Source: DATFQI01 sp963831105 (lineage in GTDB: Bacteria; Actinomycetota; Thermoleophilia; Solirubrobacterales; Solirubrobacteraceae). From it: 64,000 nt of DNA. Position numbers and translations under genes: made by a program. The first letter of the stretch is position 1. Each line of letters begins with the position of its first letter. Under the pieces are notes generated by a model. It worked only from the letters and a program-made list of their open reading frames with translations, ran no database searches and had not been told where the DNA came from. Location: contig CAWHOS010000003.1 of assembly GCA_963831105.1 (NCBI GenBank), forward strand, positions 248,001 to 312,000, read 5' to 3'. Of the stretch, positions 55,617-63,209 are shown piece after piece.

Positions 55617-56833
55617 CAGATGCGCTCCACGACCGTCGCGATGCCCATGCCGCCGCCGATGCAGAGCGTGGCGAGGCCGTAGCGGCCGCCCGTGCGCTCG
55701 AGCTCGTCGACGAGCGTGCCGAGGATCATGCCGCCGGTCGCGCCGAGCGGGTGGCCCATGGCGATCGCGCCGCCGTTGACGTTGACCTTCTCCATGTCGA
55801 GGCCCATGTCCTTGACGAAGCGCAGCACCACCGCCGCGAACGCCTCGTTGATCTCGACCAGGTCGAGGTCGTCGACCGAGAGCCCGGCCTTGGCCAGCGC
55901 CTTCTTGGAGGCGGGCGCGGGGCCGGTGAGCATGATCGTCGGGTCGGCGCCGGAGACGGCGGTCGCGAGGATCCGCGCGCGCGGCTTCAGGCCGAGCTCC
56001 GCGCCGGTCCTCTCGTTGCCGACCGCCACCAGCGCGGCGCCGTCGACGATGCCCGAGGAGTTGCCGGGCGTGTGGACGTGGTCGATCTTCTCGATCCAGT
56101 GGTACTTCTGCAGCGCCACGGCGTCGAAGCCGCCCGCCTCGCCCATCGCGGCGAAGCTCGGCTTCAGCCCGGCGAGCACCTCGACGGTCGTGCCGGGGCG
56201 GATGAACTCGTCGTTGTCGAGCACGACGTGGTCGTTGATGTCGAGCACAGGGATGACCGAGTTGGCGAACTTGCCCGCCGACTGCGCCGCCGCGGCGCGC
56301 TCCTGCGAGCGGGCGGCGTAGGCGTCGACGTCGTCGCGGGTGAAGCCCTCGACCGTGGCGATCAGGTCCGCGCCGATCCCCTGCGGGACGAACGACGTGT
56401 CGTAGTTGGTCTCGGGGTCCATCGCCCAGGCGCCGCCGTCGGAGCCCATCGGCACGCGCGACATCGACTCGACGCCGCCCGCGAAGACGAGGTCCTCCCA
56501 GCCCGAGGCGACCTTCTGGGCGGCGATGTTGACGGCCTCGAGGCCGGAGGCGCAGAAGCGGTTGAGCTGGACGCCCGCGACGGTGTCGGGCAGCCCGGCC
56601 TTGATCGCCGCGGTCTTGGCGATGTCCGCGCCCTGGTCTCCGACGGGCGAGACGCAGCCGAGCACCACGTCGTCGACGCGGGCAGGATCGAGCTCCACGT
56701 TGCGGCTGAGCATCTCGTGCATCAGGCCGACGACGAGGTCGACGGGCTTGGTGGAGTGCAACGAGCCGTTGCTCTTGCCCTTCCCGCGCGGTGTGCGGAT
56801 GGCGTCGTAGACGATCGCCTCACTGGCTGCCAT
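55616..56833 (-). CDS. fadA: Acetyl-CoA C-acetyltransferase (thiolase)
   Basis: A 405-residue thiolase for the last step of beta-oxidation: RTPRGKGKSNGSLHSTKPVD, active-site Cys in LNRFCASGLEAVNIAAQKV, GGVESMSRVPMG, NEAFAAVVLRFVKDMG, active-site His in NGGAIAMGHPLGATGG and the second Cys in LCIGGGMGIATVVERI. GGGAG lies 7 bases before ATG 56833. First gene of the two-gene operon with the FadB/FadJ-type enzyme. The upstream 112-base divergent gap contains a TATTGT -10-like hexamer on this strand. Confidence 0.95.
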   Translation of the reverse strand: MAASEAIVYDAIRTPRGKGKSNGSLHSTKPVDLVVGLMHEMLSRNVELDPARVDDVVLGCVSPVGDQGADIAKTAAIKAGLPDTVAGVQLNRFCASGLEAVNIAAQKVASGWEDLVFAGGVESMSRVPMGSDGGAWAMDPETNYDTSFVPQGIGADLIATVEGFTRDDVDAYAARSQERAAAAQSAGKFANSVIPVLDINDHVVLDNDEFIRPGTTVEVLAGLKPSFAAMGEAGGFDAVALQKYHWIEKIDHVHTPGNSSGIVDGAALVAVGNERTGAELGLKPRARILATAVSGADPTIMLTGPAPASKKALAKAGLSVDDLDLVEINEAFAAVVLRFVKDMGLDMEKVNVNGGAIAMGHPLGATGGMILGTLVDELERTGGRYGLATLCIGGGMGIATVVERI

Positions 56834-56932
56834 GGACGAGCTCCCTTTGCTGATTCGGCCGGGCCGGCATGCCCGGGGTCGGTTGCAGAACAATACGACC
56901 CCCAACGAACACCTGAAACCCGATCGACGTTC

Positions 56933-56938
56933 TATCCT
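56933..56938 (+). promoter_or_regulatory. -10 box TATCCT, probable leaderless start for the DUF4395 gene
   Basis: TATCCT ends 7 bases before GTG 56946, with no ribosome-binding sequence in between, in the divergent gap upstream of the thiolase gene. Confidence 0.5.
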
Positions 56939-56945
56939 TTGACGG

Positions 56946-57422
56946 GTGCTCTCGTTCCCGCGTGTGATCAACGAGAAAGCGGCGCGAACGGTCGCCGGAG
57001 CGGTCGCCCTGACCGGAGCGATCGCACTCGCCACCGGGGCCCACTGGCTGCTGATCCCGCTCGCCTACGGCTTCTGGGCGCGCGTGCTGGCCGGCCCGCG
57101 CTTCAGCCCGCTGGCGCAGCTCGCGACGAAGGTCGTCGCGCCGCGGCTCGGCCCGCCGCGTGACGTCGCGGGCCCGCCGAAGCGCTTCGCGCAGGGCATG
57201 GGCGCGGCGATGACGACGCTCGGCGTGCTCGCGCTCGCGCTCGGCTGGACCACGGTCACGACGGTCCTGCTGGCGATGCTGGTCGCCGCGGCGGCGCTCG
57301 AGTCGGCCTTCGCGCTGTGCGTCGGCTGCCAGATCTTCGCCGCGCTGATGCGCGCCGGCGTGATCCCGGAGACTGTCTGCGTGGAGTGCGCGGACATCTC
57401 GGGACGCCTGCAGCGCGCGTGA
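56946..57422 (+). CDS. DUF4395 family membrane protein
   Basis: A 158-residue membrane protein: FPRVINEKAARTVAGAVALT at the start, helices IALATGAHWLLIPLAYGFWA, MTTLGVLALALGWTTVTTVL and MLVAAAALESAFALCVGCQI, then IFAALMRAGVIPETVCVECA. The paired CVGC and CVEC motifs are family hallmarks and could form disulfides or bind metal. DUF4395 genes often sit near thioredoxin or thiosulfate sulfurtransferase genes, but none is visible here. Its stop overlaps the GTG of the gamma-glutamyltransferase gene (GTGA), suggesting a functional tie to thiol metabolism. Confidence 0.85.
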   Translation: MLSFPRVINEKAARTVAGAVALTGAIALATGAHWLLIPLAYGFWARVLAGPRFSPLAQLATKVVAPRLGPPRDVAGPPKRFAQGMGAAMTTLGVLALALGWTTVTTVLLAMLVAAAALESAFALCVGCQIFAALMRAGVIPETVCVECADISGRLQRA

Positions 57423-58961
57423 GCCGCTCGACGGTCTACGGCACCGCGGGCATGGTCGCCTGCGAGCACCCGCTGGCCGCGCTGGCCGGGATCCGGATGC
57501 TCGACGCGGGCGGGACCGCCGCGGACGCCTGCGTCGCGATGGCCGCCGTGATGGCGGTCGTGTCGCCGATGATGACCGGGCCCGGCGGCGACGCCTTCCT
57601 GCTCCACCGCGAGGCGGCGACCGGGCGCGTGCGGGCGCTGGAGGGCGCGGGCCGCGCCGGCCGCGGGGCCACCGTCGAGGCGGTGCGCGCGCGGGGTCAC
57701 GACGACATGCCGGCGCGCGGCGGCGAGCCGATCACGGTGCCGGGCGCGGTCGACCTGTGGGCGACGGCCGCCGCCGAGCTCGGCCGGCTCGGCCTCGCGG
57801 AGCTGCTCGCGCCCGCGCGCGAGATCGCGGAGCGCGGCTTCCCGGTCGCGCCGGTCAGCGCGCGCATGTGGCGTGGCGAGGAGGAGACGCTGCGGCGCGA
57901 CGCCGCGGCGGCCGAGGCGTTCCTGCCGGGCGGCCGCGCACCGCGCGAGGGCGAGCTCGTGCGCCTGCCCGACCTCGCCCGCACGCTCGGGACGCTCGCC
58001 GACGAGGGCCCGCGCGCGTTCTACGAGGGCGAGATCGCAGAGCGGATCGTCGCGGCCACGCGCGCCGCCGGCGGCTTCCTCGAGCTCTGCGGACATGGCC
58101 GCGCACCGCTCGAGCTGGGTCGAGCCGATCAGCGCGGGCTACCGCGGGCTGGAGGTCTTCGAGCTGCCGCCGCCGACGACCGGGATCGCGGCGCTGATGA
58201 TCCTGCGCGCGCTCGAACGCGAGGACCTCGCCGCGCTGGGCCCGCGCAGCGCCGAGCGGATCCACCTCGAGGTCGAGGCCAAGCGGCACGCGTTCGCGGC
58301 GCTGCACGAGCACGTCGGCGACCCCGGGTTCGTCGAGGTCCCGGTCGAGGCGCTGCTCGCCGGGGCCGCGTCGGCCGCCGCCGAGCGCGCGCCGGCGGGT
58401 CGCGGGGAGGGGGACACGACCTACCTGTGCGCGGTCGACGCCGAGGGCGACGGCTGCTCGCTGATCAACTCGCTCTACAAGGGGTTCGGCAGCGGCGTCG
58501 TCGCGCCCGGCACCGGCGTCTGCCTGCACGACCGCGGGTTCGGCTTCTCGCTCGATCCGTCCTCCCCGTCCGTGCTCGCCCCCGGCAAGCGCCCGCTCCA
58601 CACGATCATCCCCGCGCTCGTCACCCGCGACGGGGAGCTGTGGGCGGTCTACGGGAACATGGGTGGCTGGATGCAGCCGCAGGGGCACGCGCAGGTCCTG
58701 GTCAACCTGCACGACCACGGCATGCCGCCGCAGGAGGCCGTCGACCACCCGCGCCACTACCACGACGCGGGCGTCCTGCTCGTCGAGAGCCGCGTGCCCG
58801 ACGCGGAGATCGCCAAGCTGCGCCGCTGGGGCCACGACGTCGTCCTCGGCCCGGCCTACGCCGAGCCGACGGGCGGCGCGCAGGTCGTGCGGGTCCATCC
58901 CGACGGCGTCCGCGCCGCGGGCAGCGACCCGCGCAAGGACGGCTGCGCGCTCGCGCAGTAG
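57419..58961 (+). CDS. Gamma-glutamyltransferase family protein (one apparent frameshift)
   Basis: An Ntn hydrolase of the gamma-glutamyltranspeptidase family that cleaves or transfers gamma-glutamyl groups. The large-subunit part shows MVACEHPLAALAGIRMLDAG, GGTAADACVAMAAVMAVVSP and MTGPGGDAFLLH. A single extra base near 58085-58091 breaks the frame; without it the sequence reads FLELADMAAHRSSWVEPISA. The small subunit begins at the self-cleavage Thr in GDTTYLCAVDAEG, with SLINSLYKGFGSG, PLHTIIPALVTRDGELW and GNMGGWMQPQGHAQVLVNLH. Repaired length about 513 residues. No signal peptide is apparent, so it is probably cytoplasmic. Coupled to the DUF4395 gene. Confidence 0.88.
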
Positions 58962-59052
58962 GCGGCAACCCGCCCCTCCGTGACGGATTTCCGACCACGG
59001 CACGACGGGCTGCCCCATGGCCCGGCGTCCGGCGGGCTGGAACGGTGGTGCG

Positions 59053-60309
59053 ATGCAGACCATCACCCTCGAGAAACCGGCCCCGGCCCCGCCCAGAGCA
59101 CGACTGCGGATCACCACGCGGGGCGTGTTCACCGGGGCGACCGCCGTGGCCCTCCTACATGCGCTCGACGACGCGTTCCTGGGCCGGCAGCCCGGGCTCG
59201 GGCTCGGGCAGCACGCGCTCGCCGCACTGATCGCGCTCGCGGGCGCGGTCGTGGCGATCTGGGCCTTCCCCAGGATGAGCGCCGCGCTGCGGGCGGCGAC
59301 GGCGTTCACGTTCGCCGTGCTGGCGACGGTCAACGGCGCCATGCACGTCCAGCACATCCGCGCCGACGGCGTCGCGCACAGCGACCTGACCGGCGTGCTC
59401 GCCCTCGCGGCAGGGCTCGTGCTCGCCGGGCTCGCCGTGTTCCTCCTCTGGCACCGCCGGCGCTGGTGGCAGCGGCTGCTCGCCGTGCCGGTCGCGATCC
59501 TCGGCTCGTTCCTCGTCCTCGGCCCGATGGCCATGGGCATCATCGACGCGCACAAGTGGCGCACCCCGATCGGCGCGAAGCCCGGGCCGGCCTACCAGGA
59601 GGTCGCGTTCCGCGCGAGCGACGGCCTGAAGCTCACCGGCTGGTACCGCCCGTCGAGCAACGGCGCGGCCGTCCTGCTCGTGCACGGCGGCAACAGCGAC
59701 CGGGAGGGCGGCGCCAGGCACGCCGAGATGCTGGCGGCCGAGGGCTACGGCGTCCTGCTCTACGACGCCCGCGGCCGCGGCCACAGCGAGGGCTCGCCCA
59801 ACGGCTACGGCTGGGACTGGCGCAAGGACATCGCGGGCGCGATGGCGTTCCTCAAGGACCGTCCCGACGTCGAGCCGGGCCGCATCGGGGCGCTCGGGCT
59901 CTCGACTGGCGCCGACGTGCTGATCGAGGTCGCCGCCGACCGCGACGACATCGGCGCGATCGTCGCCGACGGCACCGCCGCGGAGAGCTATGAGGACTGG
60001 CACCGGCTGCGCGGCGACGAGGCCGGCGTCGTGCCGGGCTGGATCATGTTCAAGACGATCGAGGTGCTGTCGGGCGACCCGCAGAGTCCCGCGCTCGAGG
60101 ACCGGATCCGCCTGGCCCGCCAGCCGATACTGATGGTGTCCGCCGGCACCGCCGAGGAGTACGAGTTCGGTGCCCTCTACGACCGCGCGGGCGGTCCGAA
60201 CGTGGAGCACTGGAACCTGCCGGACGCCACCCACACGGCGGCGATCCGCCAGGAGGCGGCGCCCTACGAGGCGCGCGTCACGGCGTTCTTCGACCGCGAG
60301 CTGCGCTGA
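59053..60309 (+). CDS. Membrane-anchored alpha/beta hydrolase
   Basis: A 418-residue protein. The N-terminal 160 residues hold four predicted helices (ALAALIALAGAVVAIWAFPR, AATAFTFAVLATVNGAMHVQ, GVLALAAGLVLAGLAVFLLW, LAVPVAILGSFLVLGPMAMG). The remainder is an alpha/beta hydrolase: ASDGLKLTGWYRPS, VLLVHGGNSDREGG, nucleophile elbow ALGLSTGADV, an acidic residue in VSAGTAEEYEF and DATHTAAI for the His. Substrate unknown. ATG 59053 is chosen (MQTITLEKP); ATG 59017 is also in frame. Ends at a perfect bidirectional terminator. Confidence 0.82.
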   Translation: MQTITLEKPAPAPPRARLRITTRGVFTGATAVALLHALDDAFLGRQPGLGLGQHALAALIALAGAVVAIWAFPRMSAALRAATAFTFAVLATVNGAMHVQHIRADGVAHSDLTGVLALAAGLVLAGLAVFLLWHRRRWWQRLLAVPVAILGSFLVLGPMAMGIIDAHKWRTPIGAKPGPAYQEVAFRASDGLKLTGWYRPSSNGAAVLLVHGGNSDREGGARHAEMLAAEGYGVLLYDARGRGHSEGSPNGYGWDWRKDIAGAMAFLKDRPDVEPGRIGALGLSTGADVLIEVAADRDDIGAIVADGTAAESYEDWHRLRGDEAGVVPGWIMFKTIEVLSGDPQSPALEDRIRLARQPILMVSAGTAEEYEFGALYDRAGGPNVEHWNLPDATHTAAIRQEAAPYEARVTAFFDRELR

Positions 60310-60316
60310 GAACGCA

Positions 60317-60345
60317 GAGGGGCCGGCCCGATGGGCCGGCCCCTC
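60317..60345. terminator. Bidirectional terminator, perfect 13-bp hairpin
   Basis: GAGGGGCCGGCCC (60317-60329), loop GAT, then the exact complement 60333-60345. It sits in the 60-base gap between the convergent alpha/beta hydrolase and LVIVD-protein genes and can serve both. No U-tract. Confidence 0.85.
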
Positions 60346-60369
60346 GCAGCGCCGAGGTCCTGGAGGGAC

Positions 60370-62271
60370 TCAGCCGCCGAACGTGAAGATCCGCAGGCCG
60401 CGATCGCGGTCGGACCCGAGGATGTACGTCTTCCCGTTCATCTTGTGGACCTCGGTGCCCCAGTAGTTGGAGCCGCCGGCCTCCACGAAGGCGCCGACCT
60501 CCTTGAGGCCGCCGTTCGTGTAGGACAGGACCCGCATGCCGAGGGCGTAATGCGACACGTAGACGAGGTTCTTGTCCGGGTCGGTCGCGACCTCGTGCAC
60601 CGTCATGTCGCCGTAGTTCTCGGCGTACGCGGGCAGCTGGCCCTCCGGCGGCGCGTAGAACGCGATCTCCTTCATCTTCGCGCCCTCGGTCAGGTTGGTC
60701 TCGTACATGTGCGTGTAGCCCCAGCCGTCGAACACGGCCGAGATGTCGACGGGCACCGAGGGGCCGGGCGGCGTGGCCGTCCCGTCCGTCTCGGAGCTCG
60801 CGCCGCACGTGTAGCTCGCGTCCGGCTCGACGCCGAGCATCCGGAACCCGTCCTTGCGCGACACGAAGATCGCCGGCGTGGTCGCCGACTCGGCGAGCAT
60901 GGACACGAGCGTCTCGCACCCGTCGGTACCCCGGCGGTTGAACACGATCAGGCCCTCGTAGCCGGCCGCCTCGATGTTGTCGAGCTTGACCTGGAAGTCG
61001 CAGGTGCCACGCTCGGCCACGGCGATCTTGCCCGCACCGCTGGTGCTCAGCGGGTCGCAGCCGAGCCCGACGAACTCGGTGGCGCCGGCGAGCGGGTTGT
61101 CCTTGTTGATGGCCGGGGTGGCCGATCCCTGGATCGCGGTGAACGTCGTGTTCGCCGCCGGGCCGCCCTTGTAGGTGGCCTGCACCCGGTAGGGGTCGAA
61201 GTCCTCGTCCGTGGCGAAGAAGAACTTGTTGTCACGGGTGAACTCCGCCTGGTGGCCGTTGCCCTCGGGCGTGATCGTCTCGCCGAACTTCGCGCGCGCC
61301 GGGTCGGCGGCCTTGAAGTCGGTGTCCGACAGCGCCTTGGGGCTGGCCGGGTTCGTCACGTCGAGCGTGACGTAGCCGCCGTCCCAGTAGGACATGAGCA
61401 TGATGTCGCGGCCGTCGATGCGCTTGACGATCATGTCGTGGCTGAACACGGAGTCGCCGTGCGGCCGCGTCGGGCCGAACTGCGCGAACTGGTCCAGGTT
61501 GGTCTCGGAGACGATCTTCGGCTTGGAGGGGTTGGTGATGTCGAGGATGTCGACGTCCTGCTCCTCCATGTCGTCCACCAGGACGACGTAGACCTTGCCG
61601 GTCTCCTTGTTCGTCCACGCGAAGGCGGAGTGCGTCTGGTTGGCGCGCGTCTGCGGGACGCCGTTGGACTGCGTGCCGTCCTTCTTGGTGAAGTCGCCTG
61701 CGCCCTCCACGAGCTTCTTCGGCGAGCTCGGGTTGCGCACGTCGACGAGCGTGATGCCGCCCACGCCGTTGGTCGTGTTCGGGCACCACTCGTTCTGGTA
61801 GACGAGCAGGTCGCCCTTGTAGGAGGGCGTGTCCATCGAGATGACCTGCGAGCCCTCGCCGGAGAAGGTGTCCGTGTGGCTCGGGACGTAGCCGAGCATC
61901 TTCGGCGCGGCCGGGTTGGCGATGTCGACGATCTGCACGCCGCCGCGACCGCAGGTCGGCTCGTAGAACATCGTCAGGTAGGCGTAGTTGCCCTTGGCCG
62001 AGACGTCGGCCACGCGGCCGGCGCCGGCGAGCTTGCCGCCGAGGTCGGACTTGCCGACCAGCTTGAGGCCGTACTCGCGGGCCGGCACCGTCGCACGGCC
62101 GGCCACGGAGCCCGCGGCGCCGTGCGAGTTCCAGTGCACGCCGACGCCGGAGTTGATCCAGCTGTCGCTGGTGGTCCCGAAATCGCTCGGGTGCGCGGCC
62201 GCGCTGCCGGCGGCCACGGCGAGAACGCCCGTCGCGGCCAGTGCCGCGCGGACGACGAAACGTCGCTTCAC
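60370..62271 (-). CDS. Secreted LVIVD-repeat/PA-domain protein
   Basis: A 633-residue exported protein. The GTG at 62271 follows GAAGGGGAAAA and starts a signal peptide (RRFVVRAALAATGVLAVAAG, cleavage near AAAHP). Residues about 70-340 carry LVIVD-type repeats forming a beta-propeller: GGVQIVDIANPAAPKMLGYV, GGITLVDVRNPSSPKKLVEG, QDVDILDITNPSKPKIVSET and GGYVTLDVTNPASPKALSDT. A protease-associated (PA) domain follows (KIAVAERGTCDFQVKLDNIE, AAGYEGLIVFNRR), then the last propeller blades (KNLVYVSHYALGMRVLSYTN). No protease domain is attached, so it probably binds a ligand or protein outside the cell. It has the clearest sigma70-type promoter in the window. Confidence 0.88.
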   Translation of the reverse strand: MKRRFVVRAALAATGVLAVAAGSAAAHPSDFGTTSDSWINSGVGVHWNSHGAAGSVAGRATVPAREYGLKLVGKSDLGGKLAGAGRVADVSAKGNYAYLTMFYEPTCGRGGVQIVDIANPAAPKMLGYVPSHTDTFSGEGSQVISMDTPSYKGDLLVYQNEWCPNTTNGVGGITLVDVRNPSSPKKLVEGAGDFTKKDGTQSNGVPQTRANQTHSAFAWTNKETGKVYVVLVDDMEEQDVDILDITNPSKPKIVSETNLDQFAQFGPTRPHGDSVFSHDMIVKRIDGRDIMLMSYWDGGYVTLDVTNPASPKALSDTDFKAADPARAKFGETITPEGNGHQAEFTRDNKFFFATDEDFDPYRVQATYKGGPAANTTFTAIQGSATPAINKDNPLAGATEFVGLGCDPLSTSGAGKIAVAERGTCDFQVKLDNIEAAGYEGLIVFNRRGTDGCETLVSMLAESATTPAIFVSRKDGFRMLGVEPDASYTCGASSETDGTATPPGPSVPVDISAVFDGWGYTHMYETNLTEGAKMKEIAFYAPPEGQLPAYAENYGDMTVHEVATDPDKNLVYVSHYALGMRVLSYTNGGLKEVGAFVEAGGSNYWGTEVHKMNGKTYILGSDRDRGLRIFTFGG

Positions 62272-62365
62272 TTTTCCCCTTCGTTAGTGGCCGCGCTCCC
62301 CGCGCGGCACTCCCCATGTGGTTCTCTGGCACGCCCCGCCTCAAGGCGCCCGCCAGGATCGCGGC

Positions 62366-62394
62366 AGATTAGACAGGCATGAGAGGTCCGTCAA
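62366..62394 (-). promoter_or_regulatory. Sigma70-type promoter TTGACG-N17-TAATCT for the LVIVD-protein gene
   Basis: On the minus strand the -35 TTGACG (62394-62389) and -10 TAATCT (62371-62366) are separated by exactly 17 bases. Transcription should start near 62359, leaving a 5' UTR of about 90 bases with a GCCGCGC/GCGCGGC hairpin and a good ribosome-binding site. The TGA inside the -35 box is the stop codon of the upstream TRIC-type gene. Confidence 0.75.
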
Positions 62395-63041
62395 GCCCGC
62401 CGGCGCGCGCCGGCGAACGGCGCGGGCGAGCGCCAGCCGCGGGCGAGCGCGAGCATCCGGACCGCGAAGACGACGGCCAGGCAGGCGCCCGCCGCGACCT
62501 CGCGCGGCGCGCCCGCGGTGTCGAGCGCGACGAACGCGGCGGCTCCGAGCAGCGCGACCAGCGCGTACGGGGTGGAGCGCTGCACGAGCAGCACGGGGCG
62601 CTGGGCGAGCAGGTCGCGCAGCACGCCGCCGCCGATGCCGGTGGTCGCGCCGAGCACGATGATCGCGCCGCCCTGCAGGCCGGCGTCCTGGGTCTTGAGC
62701 GCGCCGACGACGACGAACAGGCCGACCACCACCGCGTCGAGCGCGTCGAACGTCCAGCGCAGCCGCCCGGCCAGCTCCGCGAGGAGCATCCCGGCGAAGC
62801 CGGCCAGGACGGCCACCACGAGGTAGGTGTCGTCGCGCAGCGCCGCCGGCACCTGCCCGAGCATGACGTCGCGGATCACCCCGCCGCCGAGGCCCATGAC
62901 GACCGCGAAGACGGCCACTCCGAGGATGTCGAAGTCGTTGCGCTCGTCGTGCCCGGCCGTGCCGAAGACGCCGCCCTGCATGCCGCCGAACGCGACCGCG
63001 GCGAGGTCGATCCAGAGCGGGATCTGGGCGGGCTCGGCCAT
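62391..63041 (-). CDS. TRIC-type cation channel (UPF0126/YadS family)
   Basis: A 216-residue membrane protein with two repeats of three helices. Each has a glycine-rich helix break: VVMGLGGGVIRDVMLGQVPA and GATTGIGGGVLRDLLAQRPV, the conserved GxGGGxxRD of trimeric intracellular cation (TRIC) channel relatives. N-terminal WIDLAAVAFGGMQGGVFGTA is also typical. An extra DERNDFDILG loop matches the family's conserved FDxxG. Bacterial homologues conduct K+/Na+; earlier names are YadS/YicG/UPF0126. The stop codon lies within the promoter of the next gene. Confidence 0.9.
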   Translation of the reverse strand: MAEPAQIPLWIDLAAVAFGGMQGGVFGTAGHDERNDFDILGVAVFAVVMGLGGGVIRDVMLGQVPAALRDDTYLVVAVLAGFAGMLLAELAGRLRWTFDALDAVVVGLFVVVGALKTQDAGLQGGAIIVLGATTGIGGGVLRDLLAQRPVLLVQRSTPYALVALLGAAAFVALDTAGAPREVAAGACLAVVFAVRMLALARGWRSPAPFAGARRRA

Positions 63042-63062
63042 GGCCCGCAGGCTACGGGGTCG

Positions 63063-63209
63063 CTAGTGGAGCGGGCAGACGAGCCGCAGCGTCTCGCCCG
63101 TGCCGTCCTTGCGCTCGAAGGCGGCGGTGCGCTCGGCCTGCCAGTAGGCGCCGGCGGCGGCGAGCGCGGCGACCACGAGGCCGACGGCGAGATCCCGCCA
63201 GAGGCTCAT
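63063..63209 (-). CDS. Small single-span membrane protein
   Basis: A 48-residue product, MSLWRDLAVGLVVAALAAAG through ETLRLVCPLH, with one N-terminal transmembrane helix and a charged C-terminal part holding one Cys. Its ATG (63209) overlaps the stop of the MFS gene (63206-63208) as ATGA, so translation is probably coupled. Too short for family assignment; could be a transporter accessory peptide. The TRIC-type gene starts 21 bases downstream. Confidence 0.6.
   Translation of the reverse strand: MSLWRDLAVGLVVAALAAAGAYWQAERTAAFERKDGTGETLRLVCPLH

Noticed and set aside
4073..58961. Programmed +1 ribosomal frameshifting as a general mechanism in this genome
   Set aside because: The shift sites share no slippery sequence, stop codon or downstream structure, and occur in unrelated genes, sometimes two or three times per gene. 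Sequencing or assembly insertions explain them more simply.
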